Positions 18,461 to 28,698 of a stretch of DNA of 64,000 nt are shown here, one piece after another. The stretch spans positions 620,886-684,885 of the forward strand of contig PTFA01000092.1 of NCBI GenBank assembly GCA_003342895.1, written 5' to 3'. Position 1 is the first letter of the stretch; each line of letters begins with the position of its first letter. The notes under the pieces are model-generated. The model was given only the letters and a program-made list of their open reading frames with translations. It was not told the origin of the DNA and did not search any database. A program made the translations under genes and the position numbers. This DNA comes from Casuarius casuarius (lineage: Eukaryota > Chordata > Aves > Casuariiformes > Casuariidae).

Positions 18461-20010
18461 CCTTATTTGTACACTTGAACTCGTCACGAAAACGAGCACC
18501 TGCGTGGCCGGCTGCCTGAAGGACCTGGTGAGGCAGGGTTTTGCTTTGAGGTGGGNGACCTCAAAGAGGTCGGATGGTTTGTCTTCATCAATGGCTTTTG
18601 AACTGGACCCTTCTTCCCCCCTCTCCTTTACACCTGGNTCTTGGAGCCCCTGGTTCTGAGCGCTAAAGGCCAAAGACCTGAAATATGTAATGGGCTGCTT
18701 GACTTCCTGCCAAAAGCAAGTGTTGTAGGGATCCTGAATTTATGAAATAGGCATAATAATTTCTGGAAATGTGGGAAGAGTGAAACCGTGTAGAAATGAC
18801 CAAACTTTACATGAACTCAGAATCATGTAAATTCAGGAAGTTTACTAAGATTGCTGCAATTCTGAAAGGGAAGCTGGTATATGTGCAGCACAGCACTGAC
18901 ATGTACTTGGCAGTATGTATTTTCAATTAGTTCTGTACGTGAGCTCAGATGAGGAAATAGTTAACCCTATCACCCTATATNCTTTGAGTAAAATTGGTTT
19001 TACTGTACCTTGTGCGTCTTTGCAATCCTNTGTTTTTTCCCTGCTGATGCTTGGTATCCGTAATGTGCAGAAAGGATTGTTTGGGAAGGTGGTGGTGGAG
19101 AGAGATGTCCTTTCCGTATTAGGTGTTTCCTCCCTATTGCAGTGTTCAGTGCATTTCTGTCTTTTAATGTATTCCTATGGTGTGTATGAGAGAAAGGGCT
19201 GTCATTCCAGTTTCACTGATGGTGATGTGAGACAAAAGGGCTANAGAGCTTTTCAGGCTTGGAGGGCGTCTGCCAGGGTAGACGATCTAACCCATGTCTC
19301 GCTTGTCTTAGGGCTGCTGGTTTACTTTTTTGCTTTTTAGACTTCTCCTGTTAAAACCTTGAATAATTGTGCAGGAGTGAAGTGTATCCTACAATCGCAA
19401 GCCTTTTCTCCATTCCTACTAGTGACNGAAATGCCAGGTTTCCCTTTTACTGTCAACTGTGCTGCGTTTCTCAAGTTGTCTGTGTTGCAGAACTACCAAA
19501 TAGGCCTGCTTGAGTAAGGATTTGTCCTACCAAAGACTTGAAGTTGGCGTTTCCCTGTCTGGAGGCATACGCCTGGGTTACATGCAAAGCAGCGACAAAT
19601 ACTTAATATTTTTAAAGCTTAATCACTGAGCAGAAGTGCACGGTACTCTGACTGTGAAATCAGGCTCATTTCCCTTATCCTCTTGAGATTGATAGGAACC
19701 GAAATGTAACACTAGAGAGAAATAGCTTCAGCTATCAAATTCCTGGGGCCTTAAAGAGAGGCAGAAACAGAGCTCTGGAGACCAGCGAGCCAGCAGCCGC
19801 GTCTAGCGTGCAACGTGGGTGACGGGCTGCTTCCCTCTCGCGTGCCGTGCGCTGTCGTAGCACCGCGGCCGACGGCCAAGCAGGGACAGGCTGAGCAACG
19901 NTGCCTCGTTGTGCTGCCTCGTGGTTTGAGTTGAGTGTGGTCTGGCCTCTGTTAGCGTTGTCACCTCTACCCGCGTGGAATACAAATCTTTTCTAGAAAA
20001 TCACCGCACA
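18461..20010. other. intergenic, transition from AT-rich to GC-rich
   Basis: No recognisable coding exon. Single Ns are scattered. CpG content rises from about 19.75 kb, so a relic promoter for the MuRF-like pseudogene that begins at 20011 could lie around 19750-19900; that is inference from position and composition only. Confidence 0.5.
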
Positions 20011-22671
20011 ATGGACAACTTGGAGGCAGCTTATCTGCCCGCTTTGGAGATGTTCGCCCACGGTAATCCTGTCTCGCCCACACAACCTCTGCTGGCAATG
20101 AAAACTGGCTGGGCAATGCATGAGTGAATTAAACGAGAGGGAGAATACTCCGAACCGTCCTCTGCATCGGCCGCCGGCAGCCCCGCTGGATGTGCTGAAA
20201 GGAAGTGAATCTGTTGAACTTTTCTCCGCAGNTTCCTTTAAGAGAACAACTGTTGCCTTGACAGTCCAAATAGGGACCTGAATATCCTAATTTGCCCTCC
20301 CAGTCTTCAGTGAAGGCTTTCCCTCTTACAGCCGGGAGTGCATTGGAGTCCCCATACCGATGCCCTCCGCCTCCGCGGTTGAGATGCCTCCTCAGAAGAT
20401 CTCGTTTCTCCAGTCAGTTACCACAAACCAGGAGCTGAGGCCTCTGCTGTTAACGGCTGCTATAATGGTGTTCTCCGAAAATGTGCAAAACTACTATTGC
20501 AAGAGACGCTGACTGGGGAGACTCGCAAACGGAGGAGCCCCATGCCGGGCCACGGTGCGGTCACCAGCTCCAGGTAGCACCACGGCACCAGGGCTGTGCT
20601 GGGGAAGCCGCTGGTATCCCGAGCTCTGGAAGTGCTGGGTGACGTTCTGTCCCTAAATTTTAGCTCTTAAAAGCAAGAGGGATAAAAGTCNGAACACGGC
20701 GGATACCTGGGATGTAAATTTATTGTTGCCGAGTGTTAGGAGAAATGGTCCTAGCGCGTCCACGGAAGGGGCCCACCACACACTTCGAAGATCTGTTTAC
20801 AGCAAAAACTTCACTTTCTAAGAAGCTTGCATCATCTGCGCCTGTTTTACTCTTTACTGCTCAAGTGGAGACACAGAAGTAAAGACAAGCAGAAGACGTG
20901 CCAAAGGCTGTTACGGGACTTGATTCGGAGCCAAGGTGAGAATTCACACAACATAAATCTGGAGCTNTGAGCTCTCTGCCTGAACCTCTAAACCAGCATC
21001 TGTGACGGCTGAAGCGTTACTGCTAGTGTCAGTAAGACCACCTTACAGTAGCAGCTTTCATTATCCATACGGCTTTCCTGGAGATCACAGTAACTTTGAG
21101 GAGTTCTTCCCCCATTTGACAGAAGTTAGCTGGAAGAAGGTAAGTACAAAACATTAACNTTTCAACTCGGAGCACGCTTTCTGCTCTCGGTGCCAAGGCT
21201 TTTCCCTGGTTCACGGGTATGGACTCAGCCTAGCTGGGGGTCAGGCCTGTCCTTATTCCAACCCTTTTCATCACCTGCCTTGAAGCTATCAAGCATCTGG
21301 TGTCTCCACTTTGTCCCACGCTCCAGTCCTTGACTCCTTTTAAAAGTACATCCTCCTCTCGGCTTGCCTCCTTGCCTGGTAGGATTTGTGGCTTCTAGAA
21401 CTTCCTTAAATAATCTCGCAGGAATTTTCAAGCCAGCCGAATAACATACGCCTACAGGTAGCCGACGAAGATCTCTGTTTCAGCCTCGAGGAATCGCCCC
21501 GGGGTTGGCAGGGAGGTTTTGCTGCCTGTCCTGCTGCCTGCACAGACTTGGGGTCTGCAGCCTCCAGAGGAACCTGAAGGTCGAAAACATCGTCGGCATC
21601 TCCAAGCAGGAGTCGGCGGATGCTCCGACAGGTTTGTTCCTTGGCTTTCGGGCACTGCAACCGTTCTCTTTGCTGAGTTCCTCGGGAGGAATTTCGGTCC
21701 TTCTTTGCTCCGTGCACAGCTCCCGACGACCTGCCCTCGCTTTGCAGGACTCGTCTCCCTGGGGTTGGCTCTCCTCTGACACGCGGTCCCCTCGTGCCAC
21801 NGGTGAACCCTGCTCTGGCTGCGGGGCACTTGGGTGGCTTTGGGCACCAGTGCTGAGAACCGAGAAAGGATTCCCGTCCTGCTCGTCCCTGCTGTTGTAG
21901 GANTTGTCCATACGTATGGCTGGGGACAGCGTCTAGAGGGAGCACAGGCAGGGCGGGCGAAGCGTGGGGAGCAAAATACTCCAGCTCATGGCCCGAGGTC
22001 ACTCGACAAAGTCAGAAGCAGCAACCGGTGTTGTGCCCCTGCCAGGCACCGGTGACCCACAGCCTGGATCTGTAAAAGCGGTCCGGGGCCCGGCTGCAGG
22101 AAGGGCTTTTCCTGGGGCCCTGGGTTTCCAGGAGGGTTTGCAGCCAGCGGCACCTCCCCAGCTCGGCTGCAGCTGTGCTCCCTGTTTGTCGAGAACGGGG
22201 TGGGTGGGGGGGCACCCAAAGACAGTCCTGGTGTTCCCTCCCTCCTCCCGTGTTTGCTCTTGTTCTCTCTTCGTTCAGCTCCAGGCCTCTGTTAAAGGCC
22301 AAACCCCCCAGCTGCGGGGAGCGCAAGGAAGAGACGCTCAGCATCTACTGCGTGATGGGCAAGGTGCCACCCGCTCCCTCCGCGGGGGCTTCGGGAGCCC
22401 GAGGAGTACGAGGCCGCTTCCCTGGTGAACATCCACACGCTGCAGAAGGTTGGTACCTCCTGGGCAGTCCCGNTCCGGTGGGAGCTGCTGCTGATGGTCA
22501 CACCGGCCATTTTGGGGACCGCTTTGTGCTCAGCGGATGGCGATGTGACCTTGTCTNCCTCCTCCTTGTCTACAGGCTGAGCTGACGGGTGGGATCGGAG
22601 CCCTNGCTGCTGCCAGTGGTGGGATCCAGGCCTTCACCGGTCATCTCCAGGGTACCCGCAAGAGCGCCGAG
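20011..22671 (+). pseudogene. decayed MuRF-family TRIM gene (TRIM55/TRIM63-like), unitary pseudogene
   Basis: Four exon remnants sit in family order. (a) RING start from 20011: MDNLE, then QLICP, LEMF and ILSRPHNLC in three different frames. This matches the MuRF RING with indels; the Cys before HNLC is Arg, and a TGA replaces the Cys two residues after the final C. (b) 21512-21631: GRF..CLSC, then LGVCSLQRNLKVENIVGISK, against the family GVYGLQRNLLVENIIDIYK, with about four codons lost. (c) 22279-22448, B-box: SRPLLKAK..ERKEETLSIYC, where later zinc ligands are replaced; it shifts frame before EAASLVNIHTLQK. (d) 22576-22671: exactly 96 nt, the hallmark TRIM coiled-coil exon, AELTGGIGALAAASGG and on. 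GT-AG sites persist around b-d. The active family members are muscle E3 ubiquitin ligases. Later exons were not found. Assignment to MuRF is firm; orthology to a particular paralog is not. Confidence 0.86.
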
Positions 22672-25600
22672 GTAACACCTGAAGCTTCTCAGGATCCTTG
22701 TTGGGATGCAGCATTGGCTTTTAAGTCTATCCTGTAACAGCTGCTGGCTCAGAAGCAGCANTTCGGTCCCAGATGGTTGGAAACGCCTGCTCTTGGCATA
22801 GATCATTTTTCCCCTCTNCTGCTGCACCTGGGGATGAGCAGGAATGGCCGTGGCTTGGGGCACCTGGAGGGCTGACAGTCCCCTGGCAGGGCCCTGCCGT
22901 GAAATCTGCGTTACGTCCTCCCCGTGACCCGGGGGCTGGTGGCTGGATGGGCGCGGGGTGGCTGCGGTTCGGTGGGAAAGGGCGTCACATCCCGTCGTTA
23001 GAGACCTCCCAGCCGTGATGCTCACGGGCCAGGCAGGGAGAGAGCTCAGCAGTTTAGGTAAACAGCATTTTCTATTGGAGAATTTAGTTTATTTTCTATT
23101 GATTGTTTCCCCCTCGTAACAGAACTAACACTATTTACACGTCACTTTGGGGTTTGTATCATGGATTACTTGTGTATATGAATTTCAGCTTCAGGATGAA
23201 ACCTCGTACCTAAATACGGGCGTTCCTCGTGGGACAGCGTTCTGCTTTTCACTGAGCCGTACAAAGCAGTGGAGTTTGCTTTCATGACTACACCCCCTGC
23301 CCCCTATGTACCTCGGATTTTCCTTCGCTTTGAAATGCTGAACACAAGTGCGCAATGGCCCGCTGTTGGGATTAATGAAGGATGTTCTGCCTCTGNGCTG
23401 CTGCCCCTGAGTTGCAATGTGTCCTTGGCTCGTCCCAGTCAGCAGAAGCTGGCGATTGCGCTGTGACCTTGGACTGGGACAACNCGGGATGCAGAAGCAG
23501 GCTCTGCGNGGACNTCTGACNGNGNGTGTGCCATCCTCGGGGGACATCACGTCGCAAAGGGTCCCCGCGAGCAGGAGGAGAAGACCNGGCACCTCGCGTC
23601 CCTCNCCAGGCTGAACGGGGACCGCACCGNGCTGTCCTCGTGGGGGGGACGCACCGGGAGCNGAGGGGCCCCGCTCGGGCGTCCTGCTGCAAGACAAACC
23701 TCGGGAGCGTCGCTTCCNGGGCTGGAAGCCCTGCGGGACGGGCTGCTGCAAGCACAGAGCCGCCTTGGCGGGATGAACGGGTGAGGCCGNGCGTCGGTGC
23801 GGGGCGTGACGGGGACAGCGGCATGAGGAGGGACCCTGCCAGGAGCCCTCGCTGCTTAGCAGTGGGGCAGTTGTAATGCTCTTGGGGCTGCCACGTGCCG
23901 TCAGGAAAGCTGCTATACAGATGCTGCTCTTCTGAGAGAGCCCAGGAGCTCATTAAACATTGTCCCACCCCCAGCTGCATGACATTAAAAGGTGCAGACC
24001 TGCTGCAATGCCCTGAAGTGTCGTATTTCTCATACATTTGCTGAGATATTTGAGATGGAAAAGCCCCATCCAGGTCATTGGGCTCATGTCCCAGCCTGGG
24101 GGGCTCCTAGGAAACGCTGTTTGTAGAAGCTGGCTGTCATTCCTGCCTGCAGGTCCCCCGGAGCATCCTCCGGGGCTGCTCTGGCCGGGGAGCTGCGCCT
24201 TGCTGGCGCCGCGGCGGGGATGCCNGGCAGGGGCAGGAGGAGCTGCCAGCGCCCCTACAACGGCGTCGTCACCTTCCCACCCCCGGGGAACCTGGTACCC
24301 AGAGCCNCTCACCACCCGGCTGGGCAGCAGCATCTGGGACCCCGCCGAGGGGGCCTGGGCCACCAGCAAGGNGAGGGCGCCCGTGGTCCCTGGGAGCGTT
24401 CGGGTGATGCTCTGGGATCCTCCATTTCTACGAACTCAGGTGGGATTGGGGACCTGCCTGCTAGGAGGATGCTCGGCCGCGGTGGCGTATCCCAGGCCGT
24501 CTCCGTGAGTGTGTCCTGCTTACGCTCCCGATGGTGGGGAACTGGACTCTGCCCCTTCCTGCTCACCTCTGCCGGGGCTCCGGGCCCCTCCCATCATCAT
24601 CCTCAGCCAAAAGCCCGGCCCCAAACCTCCATCCACGCACCTGCAGCCACCGAGGACCGAAAGCTCCCTCAGGAGAGGGTTAAAAGCGCTTTGGCGCTGC
24701 CTTGGCTGGCTCAGGCCATGCGTAACTGCCTCTGTTTTAACAAACTGTTCCTCCCTTTCCTTGAGGTAATTACTGCTTTTATGTATTTCTTACTCCTTTT
24801 TTTCTTTAATGGGAGAAAATATACCTTTACCAAAAAAAAAGCAGCCCACAGGATGATGACAGCGCGTCACCCGTGCGCGGCAAGCGGGTCCCGTGTAACC
24901 ACCAGCCTCCTTCAGAGATCAAACTTCACGTTCCCACGGGGTGCAAGACCCAGAACTGCTCTCGCTGGCTCGGCGCGAGGGTATTTTTAGCCGCGTGCTC
25001 CGCTTGCCACTCCGCGCGGGAAGCCAGCGGCCGGCCCTCGGCGGCACCGGGTGCCAGGGACCCGCGGGATGCGGGGTGCAGCCGCCGCTCCCCGGGGCGC
25101 CGGAGGGAGAGGCCCATCGGTGCCGCTTCTGGGCTAATTAATAGGGCTGCAACGAAGCGCGGAGACCCCGCAGCCGGACGAGACGGGGTCAGCCCCTCGG
25201 GGGCCGCAGCTCCCCGGGGCCCTCGTTCCCCGAGACCGGGAAGGGCTCGGCCCGCTCCCCGGCCGGTGGGCTGCAGCCCCCTCCGCGCGTCCCCCTGCCC
25301 GGGCACCCGCCGCCTCCTGCGTTGCTTTAATTACGGCACCAGAGCGGAACGAAGGGAGCGTTAACCGCCACGCAGAAACGCCCAGCAGGATCCTCCAGCC
25401 TTTCCGGCCCGCGTGCGCTGTGGTGCCCCGTGGAAACGGCTTTTATTCCCCCCTTAACCAAACCAGCAGCCGGGGCAGCGCCTTTCACCCAGGCACCCGA
25501 GACCCGCGAGCATGTGGTGCATTTTCTGTCTTTTTTTTCCCCTCTCTTTTCTCTTTTTCCCCAGACCCATCCGCCAAGTTCGATACCTTAAAGCTGACGG

Positions 25601-26108
25601 AGCTGCGGGGACTTTGGAAGCGTTTCTGGGTGCAATTTGTGAACTCCAGCCGTGCTGTCCAAGCGCCGGCTGCCCCAGGGCTCGGTGCAGCGGGGAGCGA
25701 GCAGCCCGGGGAGGGGGCCCCAGCGCCGCAGCCGGCCGCGGCCCCCACGAGCAGCGCGCAGAGGTGAAACCAGAGAAACCTCAGCTCTGCGCCGGCACCG
25801 GTGCCGCCCGCCCGTGCCGGGCGAGGGGAAGAGCTGGAGCGCTTTTGCACGGGACCGTTGGCTGCCTGCGTTTGCTCCGTGCCGGTATTTTGGGTGAGAC
25901 CTGGGGAGGGTCTGAGGGGGGGCGGTGGGGGCTGGGGCTTTGTCCAAAGGGCCGGTGCAATGTCGTCATTTCAAAGCGCTCCGGGGCCGGGGGTCTTTGC
26001 AGAGCGGGGGGGGCAGCGCGGGCTCCCCACGCCCGGGGGGCAGCGCCGGGGGGCCCGGGGCATCCGCGCGAGCGCTAGAGCACGGCACGGGGCAGGTGCG
26101 AGGGCGAC
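22672..26108. other. GC-rich intergenic sequence with many single Ns
   Basis: Between the last readable pseudogene exon and the 3' end of CRH2. Many isolated Ns make frames unreliable. No recognisable complete exon is present. A weak KFDTL-containing stretch after a pyrimidine-rich AG near 25566 could be a relic of the next MuRF exon, but the match is too short to call. G-run clusters occur at about 25905-26070, and a TAATTAA homeodomain-type word at about 25135-25141. Confidence 0.5.
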
Positions 26109-26114
26109 TTTAAT
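26109..26114 (-). terminator. CRH2: CRH2 poly(A) signal ATTAAA
   Basis: ATTAAA on the - strand lies about 175 nt downstream of the CRH2 stop codon and is the only poly(A)-type hexamer close by. It implies a short 3' UTR. Confidence 0.65.
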
Positions 26115-26288
26115 GCAGAACAGGGAGGGGGACGCGCTGGACGGCGCGGCACGGGGGGTCCCGCGGAGGGGACGGCCACCCCCGCACGGCCCCCCGGCCC
26201 CGGTGAGCCCCGCGCCGGGCATCAGCGAGCCCCACAGCCCCCCGCCGCTCGCTATGGGGCGCGTCTCCTTCGTCCCCGTGCCCCCTCC

Positions 26289-26696
26289 TCACTTCCCTAT
26301 ACTCTGCAGCAGCAGCTTATTGCTCAGCGCCTTCTGGGCCAGTCTCTCCTCGCGGGACATCTCCAGGAACTCGCGGAGCAGGTGGAAGGTGAGGTCCAGC
26401 GAGTTGGGTTTGCCGTCCCGCCGCTTGCCGGCATGCAGCGCCCGCGGGGCCCGGGCGCGGGGGGCTGCCGGGGGCTCTGCCCCGCGGGGCCGGCACAGCC
26501 GGGGCGGTCTCTGCGCTGGGGGGCCGGCGGCGGGCGGCGGGGGCCGCGCGGCTCCCGGCCAGGGCTCCCAGGTGGGCTGGGGGGCCGGGGCCAGGCGGCG
26601 GGCCGGGCCCCGGGGCCACTGCAGGGGCGAGCAGGTCTCCGAGGGCAGGAAGAGCAGGACGAGGACGGAGGCAGCCGAGATCATCCTGACCCGCAT
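26289..26696 (-). CDS. CRH2: CRH2, second corticotropin-releasing hormone prepropeptide (complete)
   Basis: A 135-aa precursor in a single coding exon, as in CRH genes. The start ATG (26696-26694) opens a signal peptide MRVRMISAASVLVLLFLPSE. A Pro/Arg/Ala-rich propeptide follows to residue 90, then the KRR cleavage site at 91-93, the hormone, and a terminal Gly-Lys at 134-135 for C-terminal amidation. Cleavage after KR gives 41 residues (93-133), the length of CRH; trimming the third basic residue gives 40. The core SLDLTFHLLRE is identical to CRH, with FLEMSREERLAQ and SNKLLLQSI after it. CRH2 is the CRH ohnolog kept in birds and many other vertebrates but absent in placental mammals. It is expected to be secreted and to act on CRHR1/CRHR2. 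Urocortins are excluded by the CRH-type core and locus. The precursor is shorter than CRH (human 196 aa). Confidence 0.94.
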   Translation of the reverse strand: MRVRMISAASVLVLLFLPSETCSPLQWPRGPARRLAPAPQPTWEPWPGAARPPPPAAGPPAQRPPRLCRPRGAEPPAAPRARAPRALHAGKRRDGKPNSLDLTFHLLREFLEMSREERLAQKALSNKLLLQSIGK

Positions 26697-26720
26697 CGCA
26701 GCCACTCCGGGGCCGGACGC

Positions 26721-27108
26721 CTGCAAGAGCCCCCCAGAGCCCCCCGCTGCGGTCAGGGGCACCTGCGGGGCTGGGACCCCCCCACAGGACCGGACCCCCC
26801 CCCCCGGGGCTGGGGACCCCCCCACACTCCGCTCCCCGGGACGGGACCCCGAGACGGTGCTAACGGAGCCCGGTGGCTTCCCCAGTCCCCAGCCGCCGCG
26901 CTGCGTCCCGGGTCCCCGGTCCCCGCCTGCCCGTGCTGCGGGTGCCCCATCCCCGGTGCCGGTACGCGCGCCCCGTGCAGGGTCCCCGGTCCCGACTCCC
27001 GCTCCCCGCCGCCGGGTCCCTCTGTGTCCCGCCCCCGCGGTGCCCGGTGCCGGTGCCGGTCCCCGCTCACCGCTCGCCGCCCGCTCCGCCGCGGCAGGAC
27101 GCCCGCAG
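26721..27108 (-). other. CRH2: CRH2 5' UTR intron and non-coding exon 1 (predicted)
   Basis: On the - strand, GGCTCTTGCAG at 26721-26731 is a good acceptor 24 nt before the ATG. GCGAGCG followed by GTGAGC at 27070-27065 is a good donor. They define a 350-nt intron (26721-27070) and an exon 1 beginning near 27108, about 30 nt below the TATA box. CRH genes have the same plan: one 5' UTR intron and the whole coding region in exon 2. Exact transcription start is inferred. Confidence 0.65.
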
Positions 27109-27130
27109 ACGCCGCCGCGCGCCCGCTGCC

Positions 27131-27190
27131 GCGCTATATAGGGGCGGCGGCCCACGTGACCGCGCTATAGCCGGGCGGCCCACGTGACGC
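27131..27190 (-). promoter_or_regulatory. CRH2: CRH2 core promoter with duplicated TATA-like/E-box module
   Basis: TATATA at 27135-27140 lies about 30 nt above the predicted exon 1. CACGTG E-boxes, each read as GTCACGTGGG on the - strand, stand at 27153-27158 and 27181-27186. A second GCGCTATAG lies at 27162-27170. The region reads as an imperfect tandem duplication with a unit of 28-31 bp. E-boxes of this type bind USF/TFE/bHLH-Zip factors; actual binding is unknown. Confidence 0.65.
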
Positions 27191-27239
27191 GCAGCGGGGC
27201 CGCGGCCGGAGCGGGCGGGCGCTGTCCGCGGTGCTGAAG

Positions 27240-27780
27240 GGCCGCGGCGGTGCGAGTGTGTGTGTGCGAGTGTGTGTGTGCGGCGGTGCAGGGGTGTAGG
27301 TGTGCAGCGGTGTGTGCGGGGGGTGTGTGTGTGCGGCGGTGCAGGGGTGTAGGTGTGTGGGGGTGTGTGCACAGGTGTGCAAGTGTGTGTGTGTGCGGCA
27401 GTGCAGGGGTGTAGGTGTGCAGCGGTGTATGCACGCGTGTGCGGGGGGTGTGCATGCGCGGGTGTGCAGGAGTGTGTGTGTGTGCGGGTGTGCAAGTGGG
27501 AGTGTTGGAGGGGAGTGCAGGTGTGTGCGCTGTGTTTGCAGGTGTGTGTGCGTGAGGAGGAGTGCAGGGGCGTGTGTGCAGGCTGTGCAAGTGCGTGGGG
27601 GGGAGTGCAGGGGTGTGCTGTGTTTGCAGGTGCATGTGTGTGCGTGCGTGCAGGGGTGTGTGCAGTGCGTGGGGGCGAGGGGTGCCTGACCGGGCTGTGT
27701 GAGGGCTTGTGGGGGGCATGAGGTGGGGAAGTGAGTGATGGTGTGTGTGTGTGCGCGCGCATGTGTGTGTGCAAAGGGTG
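27240..27780. repeat. TG-rich minisatellite/microsatellite region upstream of CRH2
   Basis: Dense GTGTGTG runs interspersed with imperfect units such as GCGGTGCAGGGGTGTAGGTGTG. The pattern weakens but continues to about 28190. Alternating purine-pyrimidine sequence of this kind can adopt Z-DNA. It begins within 60 bp of the CRH2 promoter. Long open frames in both directions here are made by the repeat. Confidence 0.9.
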
Positions 27781-28420
27781 CGAGGGAGGCGTTGTGAAGG
27801 GGTGCGGGGGTGGGATGGGGGTGCGAGAAGGGGATGCGAAGGGTGTGAGTGGTAGAAGGGTGCGTGCAGGCAGCGGGTGGAGTGGGCGAGGGGCGCGTGC
27901 GGGGAGTGAGGACTGTGAGGGGGTGGTGTGAAGGGTGTACCTCTAGGGAAGTGTCTGAGGGTGTGCGTGGGGAGGGTGTGAGACGGGTGTGAGACTGGCG
28001 TGCAGGGGCGGGGGTGGCCTTGTGTGTGTGTGAGGGGGTTGAGTGGGGATGTTAAGGAGCTGAAGGGGAACAAGCTGTGAGAGAGGGGGGTGACCGAGGC
28101 GGTGAGGAGTGCTTGGAGGAGTGCACAACTGAGAGTGAGTGTATGCGTGTGTGCGTGCATGCATGTGCAAGGGAGAGCGTGGGTGAAGGATGGAGGGGGC
28201 ACACGCAGGCAGTGTGAAAAGGTGCTGGTCTAGTGCCCCTCCTGCATCGTGCCCTCCGCCTTCATGGGGAAGGAGCCTGGATGCAGTGAGGGCCTGAGCC
28301 CCGCGGGACCCCCTTTCCCCATCCTGCTGCACCCCATTCCCCCGCCCATGGGACCCTGGCCTCCCAGGACCTGCCCTCTGCCCTGGTGCTGGGGCCGGGC
28401 TGCTCTGGGACCCACCGCAC

Positions 28421-28478
28421 CAGCCCCACGTAGGGGCACTTGCCTCCACCCAGCCCCACGTAGGGGCATTTGCCTCCA
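28421..28478. repeat. 30-bp tandem duplication
   Basis: CAGCCCCACGTAGGGGCAYT followed by TGCCTCCA occurs twice, starting at 28421 and 28451, nearly identical. Confidence 0.9.
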
Positions 28479-28698
28479 TGGGGCCTCCTGGCTCCCACCC
28501 AGACGGGCTCCCGAAATCTGCCCCGGCACCTCCCGCGGCCTGGTCTGCGCTGGGACGCGGAGCGCAAAGCACTGCAGCACAAGCAAACTGTTTATTTTAG
28601 GTGCTTAAACACAGATCCAAATTTAGGCCCTTGGAAACCAAAGTGCTCGGTCTGCGCGAGGCCGTGCACTGGTGCGTCCTGCCTGTCCCCGCGTGTGC

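Noticed and set aside
21406..22002. A 198-aa - strand open frame
   Set aside because: It lies opposite the MuRF pseudogene exon and adjoining intron, spans Ns and matches nothing known.
24140..24380. A + strand stretch reading EPLTTRLGSSIWDP, bounded by CTGCAG and a GNGAGG, looks exon-like
   Set aside because: Two Ns and frame changes spoil it, and I recognise no family. It could be a further relic exon but cannot be supported.
25566..25660. A KFDTL-containing frame after a CCCCAG acceptor on the + strand, reminiscent of the MuRF exon that follows the 96-nt exon
   Set aside because: Only about five residues match and the upstream residues of that exon do not fit; too weak to add to the pseudogene without an alignment.
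26289..26696. Alternative identity of the peptide gene as a urocortin or sauvagine-like gene
   Set aside because: The SLDLTFHLLRE core and SNKLLLQSI-amide end are CRH-type, and the locus matches the duplicated CRH block.
25801..27141. A 446-aa + strand open frame
   Set aside because: It is antisense to CRH2 and its promoter, and arises from GC-rich sequence lacking stop codons.
27067..28202. His/Thr/Pro-rich open frames up to 345 aa on the - strand
   Set aside because: They are translations of the CA/TG repeat, with no biological support.
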